NCBI GenBank assembly: GCA_947495555.1
Contig: CANLZI010000001.1
Span: forward strand, 286,861-350,860
Length of the DNA stretch: 64,000 bases
Direction of reading: 5' to 3'
Origin: an uncultured Erythrobacter sp.
GTDB taxonomy: Bacteria > Pseudomonadota > Alphaproteobacteria > Sphingomonadales > Sphingomonadaceae
The notes below the pieces were generated by a model. That model searched no databases. It was not told the origin of the DNA and saw only the letters and a list, made by a program, of their open reading frames with translations. The position numbers and the translations under genes are program-made. Positions 33,776 to 43,996 of this stretch are shown piece after piece. The first letter of the stretch is position 1. Each line of letters opens with the position of its first letter.

Positions 33776-33801
33776 AAACCCGCAGAAACGCCGGGTTTTT
33801 A
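33776..33801 (+). terminator. Rho-independent terminator after glyS
   Basis: AAACCCG-cagaaacgc-CGGGTTTTT. Confidence 0.75.
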
Positions 33802-33855
33802 GGCAAAAGTTCCGTTGACACCATGCCCTTGGTGTCAAGCAATGTAGGAAACAAA

Positions 33856-36525
33856 ATGTCTCAACAAACGGTCTATACTTTCGGCGGAAACGCACCGCAC
33901 AGTGATCCTCGCCAGAAGGACAAGACCGTTACCGGAGGCAAGGGCGCCAATCTGGCAGAGATGGCCAGCATCGGCTTGCCGGTCCCTCCCGGTTTTACCA
34001 TTACCACCGAAGAATGCGTCCGCTTTTTGCAAGAAGGCGGCGATTTTTCCGATGGGTTGAACGCCGCCGTTGGCACCGCGCTGGCTCATATCGAAGCGAC
34101 CGTGGGCAAGGGATTTGGCGATGCGTCCGATCCATTGCTGGTCTCGGTGCGTTCAGGCGCACGGGTCTCCATGCCCGGCATGATGGACACGGTTCTGAAC
34201 CTGGGTCTGAATGACGAGACGGTGGAAGGTCTGGCCAGCGCATCGGGCGATGAACGCTTTGCCTGGGACAGCTATCGCCGCTTTATCCAGATGTATTCTG
34301 ACGTGGTGCTGGGCTTGGATCACGGCTTGTTCGAAGAAGCATTGGAAATCGCCAAAGAAGACAAGGGCTATTTCGCGGATACAGAAATGGAATCCGACGA
34401 TTGGAAGGTGCTGGTCGCCGAATTCAAGACGATTGCCGAGCAAGAGATGGGTCGCCCGTTTCCGCAAGATGTGACCGAGCAATTGTGGGGTGCAATCCGC
34501 GCCGTGTTCGAAAGCTGGGATGCGGACCGGGCGAAGGTCTATCGCCGTCTCAACGATATCCCCGGCGACTGGGGTACGGCGGTCAATGTGCAGGCCATGG
34601 TGTTTGGCAATATGGGCGATACCAGCGCGACCGGCGTTGCCTTTACTCGCGATCCGGCGACGGGCGAGCATGCCTATTACGGCGAATATCTGATCAATGC
34701 GCAGGGCGAAGATGTGGTCGCGGGCATCCGCACACCGCAATATCTGACCAAGGCTGGGCGCGAGCGGGCCAATGCCAAGCCGCTGAGCATGGAAGAAGCC
34801 ATGCCCGAGGCCTATGCCGAGCTGGCGCATGTGTTTGACCTTCTGGAAAAGCATTACCGCGACATGCAGGACATCGAATTTACTGTGCAGCAGGGCAAAT
34901 TGTGGATGTTGCAGACCCGCAGCGGCAAACGCACTGCCAAGGCCGCGCTGAAAATGGCCGTTGATATGGTGGGTGAGGGCCTGATCGAGGAAAAGGAAGC
35001 TATCCTGCGGGTCGATCCGATGGCGCTGGATCAATTGCTGCACCCGACGCTGGATCCAGAGGCAAAGCGGGACGTGCTGACGACCGGACTGCCCGCTTCT
35101 CCCGGCGCGGCATCGGGCAAGATTGTGCTCGATTCTGACACGGCAGAAAATTGGTCGCAACGCGGCGACAAGGTGATCCTGGTGCGGGTGGAAACCTCGC
35201 CAGAGGACATTCACGGCATGCACGCAGCGCAAGGCATTTTGACCGCGCGTGGCGGCATGACGTCGCACGCAGCCGTGGTTGCACGCGGCATGGGCCGGCC
35301 CTGTGTTTCAGGCGCTTCGGCGGTTTCGATCGACAAAGATGCGCGCACTTTGCGGATTGGTGATCGCGAGCTGAAGGAAGGCGACACGCTGACCATCGAC
35401 GGTGCCAATGGCCAGGTCATGTCTGGGCAGGTCGACACTATCGAACCAGAGCTGGCCGGTGATTTTGGCGTATTGATGGAATGGGCCGATCGCCATCGTC
35501 GGATGGGCGTGCGCACCAATGCCGAAACGCCCAATGATTGCCGGATGGCGCGCCAGTTCGGGGCCGAGGGCATTGGCCTGTGCCGGACCGAACATATGTT
35601 CTTTGACGCAGAACGGATCAGCGCTGTTCGTCAGATGATCCTGGCCGAAGACGATGGAGGTCGCCGCAAGGCGTTGGCGAAATTGTTGCCCGCCCAGCGC
35701 GAGGATTTCAAATCCATCTTTGAAGTGATGGTGGGCCTGCCTTGCACGATCCGTTTGCTTGACCCGCCGCTGCATGAATTCTTGCCGCACGGCGAAGCCG
35801 AATTTGTCGAATTGTCCGATGCCACTGGCTTGGGTGTCGACCATTTGCAGCGCCGCGCCGCAGAATTGCACGAATTTAACCCCATGCTTGGCCACCGTGG
35901 CTGCCGCTTGGGGATCACCTTCCCCGAAATCTACGAGATGCAGGCGCGCGCCATTTTTGAAGCCGCATGCGACGTGGCCAAGGAAAGCGGCGAAGCCCCA
36001 GTGCCAGAAGTGATGATCCCGCTGGTCGCGACCAAGCGCGAGTTGGAACTGCTCAAGGCCTTGGTCGACAAGACCGCCGAGGAAGTGTTCGCAGAAACCG
36101 GCACGCGGGTCGATTATCTGGTCGGCACCATGATCGAGCTGCCTCGGGCGGCGCTGATGGCGGGCGAGATTGCGCAGGAAGGCGCGTTCTTCTCCTTTGG
36201 CACCAATGATCTGACGCAGACGACCTTGGGTGTCAGCCGCGACGATTCCGCGCGTTTCCTTGCCCCATATGTCGACAAAGGGATCTTCCCGCGCGACCCA
36301 TTTGTCAGCTTGGATATCGAAGGCGTTGGTCAGCTGGTCGAGATGGCTGCTGATCGGGGCAGGGCAACCCGGCCCGATATCAAGCTGGGCATTTGCGGCG
36401 AGCATGGCGGCGATCCGGCCAGCATCGAATTCTGCGAAAAGGTCGGGCTCGATTACGTCAGCGCGTCACCTTACCGCGTGCCGATTGCGCGGCTCGCAGC
36501 GGCGCAATCTGCTCTGAAAGCATAA
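33856..36525 (+). CDS. ppdK: Pyruvate, phosphate dikinase
   Basis: GGKGANLAEMASIGLPVPPGFTITTEEC...GILTARGGMTSHAAVVARGMGRPCVSG. Confidence 0.97.
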   Translation: MSQQTVYTFGGNAPHSDPRQKDKTVTGGKGANLAEMASIGLPVPPGFTITTEECVRFLQEGGDFSDGLNAAVGTALAHIEATVGKGFGDASDPLLVSVRSGARVSMPGMMDTVLNLGLNDETVEGLASASGDERFAWDSYRRFIQMYSDVVLGLDHGLFEEALEIAKEDKGYFADTEMESDDWKVLVAEFKTIAEQEMGRPFPQDVTEQLWGAIRAVFESWDADRAKVYRRLNDIPGDWGTAVNVQAMVFGNMGDTSATGVAFTRDPATGEHAYYGEYLINAQGEDVVAGIRTPQYLTKAGRERANAKPLSMEEAMPEAYAELAHVFDLLEKHYRDMQDIEFTVQQGKLWMLQTRSGKRTAKAALKMAVDMVGEGLIEEKEAILRVDPMALDQLLHPTLDPEAKRDVLTTGLPASPGAASGKIVLDSDTAENWSQRGDKVILVRVETSPEDIHGMHAAQGILTARGGMTSHAAVVARGMGRPCVSGASAVSIDKDARTLRIGDRELKEGDTLTIDGANGQVMSGQVDTIEPELAGDFGVLMEWADRHRRMGVRTNAETPNDCRMARQFGAEGIGLCRTEHMFFDAERISAVRQMILAEDDGGRRKALAKLLPAQREDFKSIFEVMVGLPCTIRLLDPPLHEFLPHGEAEFVELSDATGLGVDHLQRRAAELHEFNPMLGHRGCRLGITFPEIYEMQARAIFEAACDVAKESGEAPVPEVMIPLVATKRELELLKALVDKTAEEVFAETGTRVDYLVGTMIELPRAALMAGEIAQEGAFFSFGTNDLTQTTLGVSRDDSARFLAPYVDKGIFPRDPFVSLDIEGVGQLVEMAADRGRATRPDIKLGICGEHGGDPASIEFCEKVGLDYVSASPYRVPIARLAAAQSALKA

Positions 36526-36553
36526 GTCAAGCTGGCTTGGCGCCAATCGGCCC

Positions 36554-37303
36554 TTATCGCCAACCAGTAAGCGTCAGGATTTCGAAGGTCTCTGTGACCT
36601 TGCCATCCGCGTCCCGCAAATCGTCAAAGGCCGCGCACGCGCGGGCAAGGCCGGACTTGGTGAGGGGCGGCGGTTGGTCGGCCAATACGCCGGTGAGGGC
36701 TTGCTCTCGCAAGTCGGCAATCAGACGGTCAAAGCTTGAAAAGCGCACATTTAGCGTATGGCTATCAACCACTTGGCGCGAAAATCCTGCGCGCTGAAGA
36801 AGCCCAGTTGCTGATCGGGTGTCCACCTGCGGATGGATCCTGGCGGCAGGCCGATCACCATCAGCGGCCAGCATGATCTGACGCAGAGTGGTGAGGCTTC
36901 CGGCGCCCAAAAAGTGAGCGATGGCTAATCCGTCCGGGGCCAATGCACCGCGCAAATGGATCAACGCTCCGGGCAAATCATTGACTGTGTCGAGCCGATT
37001 GATGCTGGTGACGAGGTTGAAAGGAGCTGCGGGCAGGGGGTGCTCCTCATCCATCTGAGCGTGGATAGCCACTTCGCTGCCGCTTGTGCCGAGCCATTCC
37101 GCCAACTCGCCGCAGGCTGGTCCGATGATCAAGCTCCGGTCGGGCTGATGCTGCATGAATTGCAGCCGCTCGATTGTGTCCTGCTCCATCTGCTCGGCCA
37201 GCCATGATGCAGCCTGATTGCGCTGGCTGAGCTTTGCCCCACGCATGGCGCGGGCCGCTCTCCGGGCCTGATCAAAGATGCGGGGAACCTGCTGGGTCGT
37301 CAT
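36554..37303 (-). CDS. SAM-dependent methyltransferase-like protein
   Basis: PQVPRIFDQARRAARAMRGA...NLVTSINRLDTVNDLPGALIHLRGALAPDGLAIAHFLGAGSLTTLR. Confidence 0.75.
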   Translation of the reverse strand: MTTQQVPRIFDQARRAARAMRGAKLSQRNQAASWLAEQMEQDTIERLQFMQHQPDRSLIIGPACGELAEWLGTSGSEVAIHAQMDEEHPLPAAPFNLVTSINRLDTVNDLPGALIHLRGALAPDGLAIAHFLGAGSLTTLRQIMLAADGDRPAARIHPQVDTRSATGLLQRAGFSRQVVDSHTLNVRFSSFDRLIADLREQALTGVLADQPPPLTKSGLARACAAFDDLRDADGKVTETFEILTLTGWR

Positions 37304-38243
37304 GCCAATGCCACTGCCTCGCTTGCCTACACAGTGCAAGCTGTGTCAGGTCTGTGCCATGAAATTGGGCGGGCATATTGCAGAAGGTTTGAGGCCATTG
37401 GTGGACCTGGTCTATCCACCGCGCTGCCCCATATGCGGAGAGGGCGTGGCCCAACAAGGGGGATTGTGCACCCCGTGCTGGAGCACGCTGGCCATTCCGG
37501 GCGAACCGGCCTGCGTGTCTTGCGGCCGCCCCTTTGCCAGCGATCACTTGGGCAAGGCAGCACAATGCGCGCCATGCATGGTCCATCCGCCGAAACATGA
37601 CGGGATTTCTGTCGGCACATTGTACAATGATGCTTCGCGCAAATTGGTCTTGGCGTTTAAGCATGGAGGCAAGATCGGGTTGGCTCCCATGATGGCAAAA
37701 TTGATTGCGGCGCGGTTGCCCCAAAGGGTTGAGGGTGAGGGGCTTCCTCTGATCATTCCGGTGCCCTTGCATCGTTGGAGGCTATGGCGGCGCGGTTACA
37801 ATCAGGCCGCTTTATTGGCTCAGGAACTGGCCAAGCTGGGTGCTGGGGAATTGATGGTGGACGGCATTGTCCGCACCATGCAAACGCCGCCCTTAGGTGG
37901 GTTGGGGCGCAAACAGCGCGAGAAGACCTTGGCCGGAGCCATTGCGATCAGGCCATCTAGAGAGGGCAAGATCAAGAATCGGGCCATCGTGTTGGTGGAT
38001 GATGTGCTGACCAGCGGCGCGACCAGCGATGCGTGTGTCACTGCCGTGAAGAAGGCAGGCGCTCAATCGGTGCGGGTCGCCTGTTTCGCCAGGGTGCTGG
38101 ATGAGGCTTTGCCCGATAGCAGCCAGTTAGCGGCTCTCGATCAGGCAGAAATGGTTGGTAAATACGAAACGCCCGAGGTTCCATTGGAACCCCGGGCGCC
38201 ACGTGACGAAATTAAACGAACCCACTTCGAAAAGCTTGAATGA
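37302..38243 (+). CDS. comF: ComF family protein (amidophosphoribosyltransferase-like)
   Basis: YPPRCPICGEGVAQQGGLCTPCWSTL...RNRAIVLVDDVLTSGATSDACVTAVKKAGA-type PRTase motif; start uncertain (37302 or 37359). Confidence 0.88.
   Translation: MPMPLPRLPTQCKLCQVCAMKLGGHIAEGLRPLVDLVYPPRCPICGEGVAQQGGLCTPCWSTLAIPGEPACVSCGRPFASDHLGKAAQCAPCMVHPPKHDGISVGTLYNDASRKLVLAFKHGGKIGLAPMMAKLIAARLPQRVEGEGLPLIIPVPLHRWRLWRRGYNQAALLAQELAKLGAGELMVDGIVRTMQTPPLGGLGRKQREKTLAGAIAIRPSREGKIKNRAIVLVDDVLTSGATSDACVTAVKKAGAQSVRVACFARVLDEALPDSSQLAALDQAEMVGKYETPEVPLEPRAPRDEIKRTHFEKLE
38171..38197. repeat. Strong hairpin inside the comF 3' end
   Basis: GCCCG-a-GGTTCC-att-GGAACC-c-CGGGC: 11 paired positions with one mismatch. 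Confidence 0.6.
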
Positions 38244-38349
38244 CTTACCCCCTGTAAGCCATTCGGGTCCTATCCCTCATCGTTTCGGCAAGAGCGCCAA
38301 GACCTTAAGGTCGGCTGCATCCTACCATTCCCCTGAACCTGGCACATAA

Positions 38350-38520
38350 ATGTACCGCATTCGGAATGCGGACCCCCCGATCCGCAGACTGCTACCTCTC
38401 ATTGAGGACACTTTGATTAAAGCAGGAAGTTCCCGCACGTTAGATTTTGGTGGTAATATGTGGTTATCCTGCAACAAACTAACGCGGGCGATGGCCCGTC
38501 GTATAAAGGAATATCCGTGA
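38350..38520 (+). CDS. Candidate 56-aa ORF overlapping the hisI start
   Basis: [59 protein letters not shown] overlaps GTG (GTGA); no clear Shine-Dalgarno. Confidence 0.35.
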   Translation: MYRIRNADPPIRRLLPLIEDTLIKAGSSRTLDFGGNMWLSCNKLTRAMARRIKEYP

Positions 38521-38900
38521 ACAGCTCTGACAGTACCAATGCCAAGCGAGAGACAGGCAGTGAATTCATGCCGAAGTTTGATGACAAGGGCTTGGTGACA
38601 GCCATCGTTGTCGACGTTGATTCGCTTGAGATACTGATGGTGGCTCATATGAATGCGGAAGCGGTTGAGGCTACGCGCAGCAGCAATATCGCACATTTTT
38701 ATTCGCGCTCTCGCCAAACCCTTTGGAAAAAGGGCGAAACATCGGGGAATATTCTGACGGTGGTAGAGATATTGGTGGATTGCGACCAGGATGCTTTGGT
38801 TTTGAAGGTGAAGCCTGCTGGCCCTGCGTGTCACACTGGCGAGACAAGTTGTTTCTATCGTCGTCTTTCAGGTGAGGTTCTCGTAAGGGTAACATCTTGA
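38517..38900 (+). CDS. hisI: Phosphoribosyl-AMP cyclohydrolase
   Basis: [58 protein letters not shown]...[14 protein letters not shown] start with AAGGA upstream. Confidence 0.9.
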   Translation: MNSSDSTNAKRETGSEFMPKFDDKGLVTAIVVDVDSLEILMVAHMNAEAVEATRSSNIAHFYSRSRQTLWKKGETSGNILTVVEILVDCDQDALVLKVKPAGPACHTGETSCFYRRLSGEVLVRVTS

Positions 38901-38932
38901 CGCTAACGTAAGGGGAAGCTATAGCATTTGGC

Positions 38933-39385
38933 ATGGCTACAGCACCCAGCAAAGATTCGCCCGAAGGTGCCGGTCAAAACCATGGCCGGGCTCACCTAGA
39001 ACGTCCGGACAAACTCAGTCGTGAGCAATTCACGATATCGGACCTGACCTCAGAATTTAGCTGCACCGCACGCGCGCTGCGCTTTTACGAGGATGAAGGT
39101 CTGATCGCTCCTGCGAGAGTCGGCTTGACCAGAGTGTATTCCAAACGTGATCGCGCCCGTTTGGCGTGGATCATGCGGGCGAAGAATGTTGGCTTCAGCT
39201 TGACCGAAATCCGCGAAATGATCGACCTGTACGATCTGGATGATGGTCGGGTGGAGCAACGCCGCGTAACGATTGAAAAATGCCGTACGCATGTGGCCAA
39301 ATTGAAAAACCAGCGCGACGATATTGACTCGTCGATCAATGAACTGACCGAATTTATCGCCGAGATCGAAAAGCTCGATCACTGA
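38933..39385 (+). CDS. MerR family transcriptional regulator
   Basis: FTISDLTSEFSCTARALRFYEDEGLIAPARVGLTRVYSKRDRARLAWIMRAKNVGFSLTEIREMIDLYD. Confidence 0.9.
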   Translation: MATAPSKDSPEGAGQNHGRAHLERPDKLSREQFTISDLTSEFSCTARALRFYEDEGLIAPARVGLTRVYSKRDRARLAWIMRAKNVGFSLTEIREMIDLYDLDDGRVEQRRVTIEKCRTHVAKLKNQRDDIDSSINELTEFIAEIEKLDH

Positions 39386-39445
39386 TAACCCCAACGGTCC
39401 AGTTTCCACGCTACTAACGCAATTCACCTATCCAAGGATACGCAG

Positions 39446-41251
39446 ATGCCCACATATACCGCTCCCACCCGTGATACCCGTTTTGTCGTCAATGAGATGC
39501 TCGATTTGGCAAGCTATGGAAACCTGCCCGGTTTCGAAAATGCCTCGGCAGATATGATCGATACGGTGATCAATGAAGCAGGCAAATTTTGCTCAGAAGT
39601 GCTCGCGCCCATCAACCAGATCGGTGACGAGCAAGGTTGCACCCGCCATGAAGATGGCTCGGTCACCACACCTGAAGGCTTCAAAGCGGCCTACGATGCC
39701 TATGTAGAAAGTGGTTGGGGCACGATTGCCAAGTCGGAAGAATTTGGCGGGCAGGGCTTGCCTCATGTTCTGGGTTTTGTGGTCGAGGAATATACCGGCA
39801 CCGCGAACCAAGCGTTTGCGATGTATCCCGGGCTGACCAATGGCGCGACGGCGGCAATTGAGGCGGTTGGTTCGCAGGAACAGCAAGACACCTATCTGCC
39901 AAAAATGATTTCGGGCGAATGGTCGGGCACCATGAACCTGACAGAGCCGCATTGCGGCACCGATCTTGGCATGATCCGTACCAAGGCTGAACCGCAGGCC
40001 GATGGCAGCTATGCGATCAGCGGCACGAAGATATTTATCTCCGCTGGCGAGCACGATCTCACCAGCAACATCATCCACCTCGTCCTGGCCAAGACGCCGG
40101 GTGCACCAGACAGTTCAAAAGGCATTTCGCTCTTCATCGTTCCCAAGTTTATTCTCGACGAGAATGGCGAACCTGGTGAGCGCAATGGCGTTAGCTGCGG
40201 CTCAATCGAAGAGAAGATGGGCATCCATGGCAACTCGACCTGCTTGCTCAATTATGACGGCGCGACCGGTTATATGATCGGCGAGGAGAACAAGGGTCTC
40301 GCCGCGATGTTCATCATGATGAACGCCGCGCGTTTGGGCGTCGGCCTGCAGGGCTATTCGCAGGCAGAAGTCGCATATCAGAATGCCGTTGCCTATGCGC
40401 TCGATCGCCGTCAGGGCCGCGCTCTGACCGGACCGGCCGAGCCTGAAGAAAAAGCTGACCCGATCTTCGTACACCCCGATGTCCGTCGCATGTTGATGGA
40501 CGCCAAAGTGTTCAACGAGGGCATGCGCGCGTTGTGCATGTGGGGCGCCCTGCAGGTGGATCTAACCCATAAGGCTCAGACCGAGGAAGAACGCCAGCTG
40601 GCTGACGATTTGATCGGCCTGATGACGCCAGTGATCAAGGGCTATGGCACGGACAAGGGCTATGAAGTCGCCAACAATATGCAGCAGGTATACGGCGGCC
40701 ACGGCTACATTGAAGAATGGGGCATGAGCCAGTTCGTGCGCGATAGCCGTATTGCAATGATTTATGAAGGCACCAATGGCGTGCAGGCGATGGATCTTTG
40801 CGGTCGTAAGTTGGCCTCCAAGGGTGGCCGCGCTGTACAGGCCTTCTTCGCCATGATCGATGATGAAATTGCGGCGGCCAAGAGCAACGAAGCGCTCGCA
40901 CCGCTGGCCGAAAAGCTTGAAAAAGCATTGGGCGAGCAAAAGGCTGCGACCATGTGGTTCATGCAGAATGCGATGGCCAACCCCAATCATCTGGGCGCCG
41001 GCGCGCATCACTATATGCACATTATGGGCATTGTGACGCTGGGTTTCTTCTGGTTGAAAATGGCCAAGACTTCGCTCGACGCATTGGCTGGCGATACAGA
41101 GGACAAAGCGTTCTACGAAGCCAAGCTTACCTCTGCAGCTTATTATGCCGAACGTTTTCTGCCCGATGCAGGCGCTTTGCGGCGCAAGCTGGAGGCCGGC
41201 AGCGACAATATGATGGCATTGAGCGAAGACGCCTTCGCAACAGCTGCATAG
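39446..41251 (+). CDS. Acyl-CoA dehydrogenase (with C-terminal domain)
   Basis: WSGTMNLTEPHCGTDLGMIRTKAEPQADGSYAISGTKIFISAGEHDLTSNIIHLVLAKTP...QVYGGHGYIEEWGMSQFVRDSRIAMIYEGTNGVQAMDL. Confidence 0.95.
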   Translation: MPTYTAPTRDTRFVVNEMLDLASYGNLPGFENASADMIDTVINEAGKFCSEVLAPINQIGDEQGCTRHEDGSVTTPEGFKAAYDAYVESGWGTIAKSEEFGGQGLPHVLGFVVEEYTGTANQAFAMYPGLTNGATAAIEAVGSQEQQDTYLPKMISGEWSGTMNLTEPHCGTDLGMIRTKAEPQADGSYAISGTKIFISAGEHDLTSNIIHLVLAKTPGAPDSSKGISLFIVPKFILDENGEPGERNGVSCGSIEEKMGIHGNSTCLLNYDGATGYMIGEENKGLAAMFIMMNAARLGVGLQGYSQAEVAYQNAVAYALDRRQGRALTGPAEPEEKADPIFVHPDVRRMLMDAKVFNEGMRALCMWGALQVDLTHKAQTEEERQLADDLIGLMTPVIKGYGTDKGYEVANNMQQVYGGHGYIEEWGMSQFVRDSRIAMIYEGTNGVQAMDLCGRKLASKGGRAVQAFFAMIDDEIAAAKSNEALAPLAEKLEKALGEQKAATMWFMQNAMANPNHLGAGAHHYMHIMGIVTLGFFWLKMAKTSLDALAGDTEDKAFYEAKLTSAAYYAERFLPDAGALRRKLEAGSDNMMALSEDAFATAA

Positions 41252-41287
41252 GCTTCACGAAGTGACGGGCCATTTTGGCCCAAAAGC

Positions 41288-41330
41288 AAAAGGCACGGGC
41301 CCTCAAATCAAGAGGTTCCGTGCCTTTTTG
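41288..41330 (+). terminator. Rho-independent, possibly bidirectional, terminator after the acyl-CoA dehydrogenase gene
   Basis: AAAAGGCACGG-gc-CCTC-aaatcaa-GAGG-tt-CCGTGCCTTTTT. Confidence 0.85.
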
Positions 41331-41387
41331 TTTGCGCATTGGTTGGTTAGATCGGCCAACGCGGCGCGATTTAGGTGGCCCGAGGGA

Positions 41388-41582
41388 TCAGACCGCAGCC
41401 ATACTGTTCACATTCCCGGCAATTTTCTCGGCAACCTCTTCGATTGATCCGGTTACCAGCAGAGGCTGACCACCCACCATGCCGACATTGGTTTGGCCAT
41501 TTTCGGCTGTTCTGAGCCACGCAATATTTTGCGCCACAACCAGATAATTACCGCCGCGCGATTCAAGTTTTACAAACTTCAT
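41388..41582 (-). CDS. Small hypothetical protein, 64 aa
   Basis: MKFVKLESRGGNYLVVAQNIAWLRTAENGQTNVGMVGGQPLLVTGSIEEVAEKIAGNVNSMAAV; weak resemblance to the FlbD-type small fold; AGGAG upstream. Confidence 0.7.
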   Translation of the reverse strand: MKFVKLESRGGNYLVVAQNIAWLRTAENGQTNVGMVGGQPLLVTGSIEEVAEKIAGNVNSMAAV

Positions 41583-41592
41583 GACGAATGCT

Positions 41593-41620
41593 CCTGTTGC
41601 GCAACTTATGCGGCAACAGG
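41593..41620 (-). promoter_or_regulatory. Hairpin overlapping the ribosome-binding site of the 41388-41582 gene
   Basis: Minus strand CCTGTTGC-cgcataagttgc-GCAACAGG, with the terminal AGG part of AGGAG. Confidence 0.5.
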
Positions 41621-41679
41621 GTCAATTTCACGTTAACGCCGGTTAGGTAGTGGCCCTCGGCTTAGGTATCGGAACCGGT

Positions 41680-42600
41680 CTATTCTACAGGCAGAAAATC
41701 GGGTACCGAGAGATAGCGCTCGCCCGTATCGTAATTGAACCCGATTACCCGTGCATCTGGCCCCAGATCGGGCAGTTTCTTGGCAATCGCGGCCAATGTT
41801 GCCCCGGACGAGATACCAACCAGGATACCTTCCTCTGCAGCCGCACGGCGCGCCATATTCTTGGCTTCTTCGGCATCGACAGCGATCGCTCCATCAATGG
41901 CCTGAGTATGCAGGTTTGATGGAATGAAGCCTGCGCCAATGCCTTGAATCGGGTGAGGGCCAGGCTGACCACCGCCGATGACAGGCGATAGCTCTGGCTC
42001 AACCGCATAGGCCTTCATGTCGGGCCAATGGCGTTTCAATTCCTCTGCGCAGCCGGTCAAATGGCCACCTGTACCCACACCTGTGATCATAGCTGTGGGC
42101 GGAGCATCGGCAAAGTCAGCGACAATCTCCTTGGCGGTGGTGCGGACATGCACCGCCACATTGGCCGGGTTTTCAAACTGGGCGGGCATCCACGCGCCAT
42201 CGGTGCTGGCCACCAATTCGCTGGCACGTTCGATTGCGCCTTTCATGCCTTTTGCCTTGTCCGTCAGATCAAAGCTGGCGCCATAAGCAAGCATCAAGCG
42301 CCTGCGTTCCAGAGACATACTTTCCGGCATCACCAGGATCAGCTTGTAACCCTTTACCGCCGCAACCATGGCGAGCCCGATGCCCGTGTTGCCGCTGGTT
42401 GGTTCGACAATCGTGCCGCCGGGCTTGAGCGCGCCCGAGGCTTCTGCATCCTCGACCATAGCGAGCGCGATACGATCCTTGATCGAGCCACCGGGATTGG
42501 ACCGTTCGGATTTGATCCAAACCTCGTGATCCGGAAACAGGCGTGACAGGCGGATATGCGGGGTTCCGCCGATGGTTTCGAGGATATTTGCGGCTTTCAT
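41680..42600 (-). CDS. cysK: Cysteine synthase A
   Basis: [48 protein letters not shown]...[16 protein letters not shown]. Confidence 0.95.
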   Translation of the reverse strand: MKAANILETIGGTPHIRLSRLFPDHEVWIKSERSNPGGSIKDRIALAMVEDAEASGALKPGGTIVEPTSGNTGIGLAMVAAVKGYKLILVMPESMSLERRRLMLAYGASFDLTDKAKGMKGAIERASELVASTDGAWMPAQFENPANVAVHVRTTAKEIVADFADAPPTAMITGVGTGGHLTGCAEELKRHWPDMKAYAVEPELSPVIGGGQPGPHPIQGIGAGFIPSNLHTQAIDGAIAVDAEEAKNMARRAAAEEGILVGISSGATLAAIAKKLPDLGPDARVIGFNYDTGERYLSVPDFLPVE

Positions 42601-42616
42601 GTCAGGCCTCCTGCTC

Positions 42617-43912
42617 TCATTTTTGAGTGTCTTCAGATTCTAGCTCGGCGGGTGGATCAAATGTCTTGGTCGTGCGCAAGACGGGAAACAGCCGACTCCA
42701 TAGGGCAACCGTTATAATCGCTCCGGCACCGCCCGCAACCAAGGCCGCAACAGGGCCTATCAGGAAGGCCAGTGCGCCCGAGAATGCATCGCCGCCTTCG
42801 TTCGACGCGCTGATGGTCAGCATCGACACGGAAGAGACGCGGCCGCGCTTTTCATCTGGGGTATGCAACTGGATCAAGGATTGGCGGATATAGACGCTGA
42901 ACATGTCCGCGGCTCCGATCAGCAACAGCATGGCCAGACTGATCGGCATGCTGGTGGATAGGCCAAACACAATCGTTGCAAAGCCGAACACCACCACTGC
43001 GCCCAGCATCTTGGGACCGACATTGGTCTTGATCGGGCGGAACGAGAACCAGGCCGCTGTTAGAGCTGCGCCAATACCGGGCGCCATCGCCAATTGGGCA
43101 AGACCAGTCTCACCGACTTGCAAGATGTCACGCGCAAAGACCGGCAGCAAAGCATTTGCTCCGGCCAGAAAGACCGCGAACAGATCGAGTGTAATCGCTC
43201 CGAGCACCATCTTGTTTCGCACAACATAGTGCAGACCATCCACAATCGCGCCAATCGGGCGCTGATCCTTACGGATGATTGGTTGAGGAACATTCCCGAT
43301 CAGCCCGAGCGCGCACAGGGACAGCAGAAACAGACCACATGCTGCAATATAGGGCAGGGCAGGGATGATGGCATAAAGATAGCCGCCCAATGCCGGGCCG
43401 CCGATCATGCCGACCTGCCATGAGATTGAGGACAGTGCGATGGCCGTAGGTAAGATTGCCTTGGGCACCAGATTGGGGGCGAGGGCGGATAGAGCAGGTC
43501 CGGCAAACCCGCGAGCGATACCCAACACAATCGCCACTCCGAACAAGATCGGCAGCGATATCTGCTCATTCCAGGTAAACCAGGCCAATGCTGCTGCGCA
43601 CAGCAATTGCAGCAATACTGTCAGCTGGCCCAACCTGCGTCGATCAAAACGGTCTGCGGCTAGGCCTGAAAAGGGCGTTAGTACAAACAGCGGCAGGAAT
43701 TGGAACAATCCGATCAAGGCGAGCTGACCTGAAGCTTCCGCGATGCTCATTCCGCCGTCGCGAGCCAGGTTATAGGTTTGCCAGCCAATGATCAGCATCA
43801 TGGCATATTGCGCCAAAGTCATGCTCAAGCGGGCAAGCCAATAGGCGCGGAAATTGCCAACCTGTATCGGGTGGGTTGGGATAGGCTGAGTGGTTTGTTC
43901 GGACGCGTTCAC
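42617..43912 (-). CDS. MFS transporter
   Basis: Multiple TM segments; [23 protein letters not shown]. Confidence 0.9.
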   Translation of the reverse strand: MNASEQTTQPIPTHPIQVGNFRAYWLARLSMTLAQYAMMLIIGWQTYNLARDGGMSIAEASGQLALIGLFQFLPLFVLTPFSGLAADRFDRRRLGQLTVLLQLLCAAALAWFTWNEQISLPILFGVAIVLGIARGFAGPALSALAPNLVPKAILPTAIALSSISWQVGMIGGPALGGYLYAIIPALPYIAACGLFLLSLCALGLIGNVPQPIIRKDQRPIGAIVDGLHYVVRNKMVLGAITLDLFAVFLAGANALLPVFARDILQVGETGLAQLAMAPGIGAALTAAWFSFRPIKTNVGPKMLGAVVVFGFATIVFGLSTSMPISLAMLLLIGAADMFSVYIRQSLIQLHTPDEKRGRVSSVSMLTISASNEGGDAFSGALAFLIGPVAALVAGGAGAIITVALWSRLFPVLRTTKTFDPPAELESEDTQK

Positions 43913-43996
43913 CCACGCGCCATGGCACCGCCCGACACTGCTGCCAAGCGAACAATTGTTCCCATCAATTTTGAATTGCTTGGGGAGCCGTCCAGC

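Noticed and set aside
34153-35268. 371-aa antisense ORF opposite ppdK (also 35308-36405)
   Set aside because: Compositional shadow of ppdK with no protein signature.
37301-37359. Divergent start codons of the methyltransferase and comF overlapping in CATG
   Set aside because: The comF start is uncertain (37359 is equally plausible), so the overlap may be an annotation artefact.
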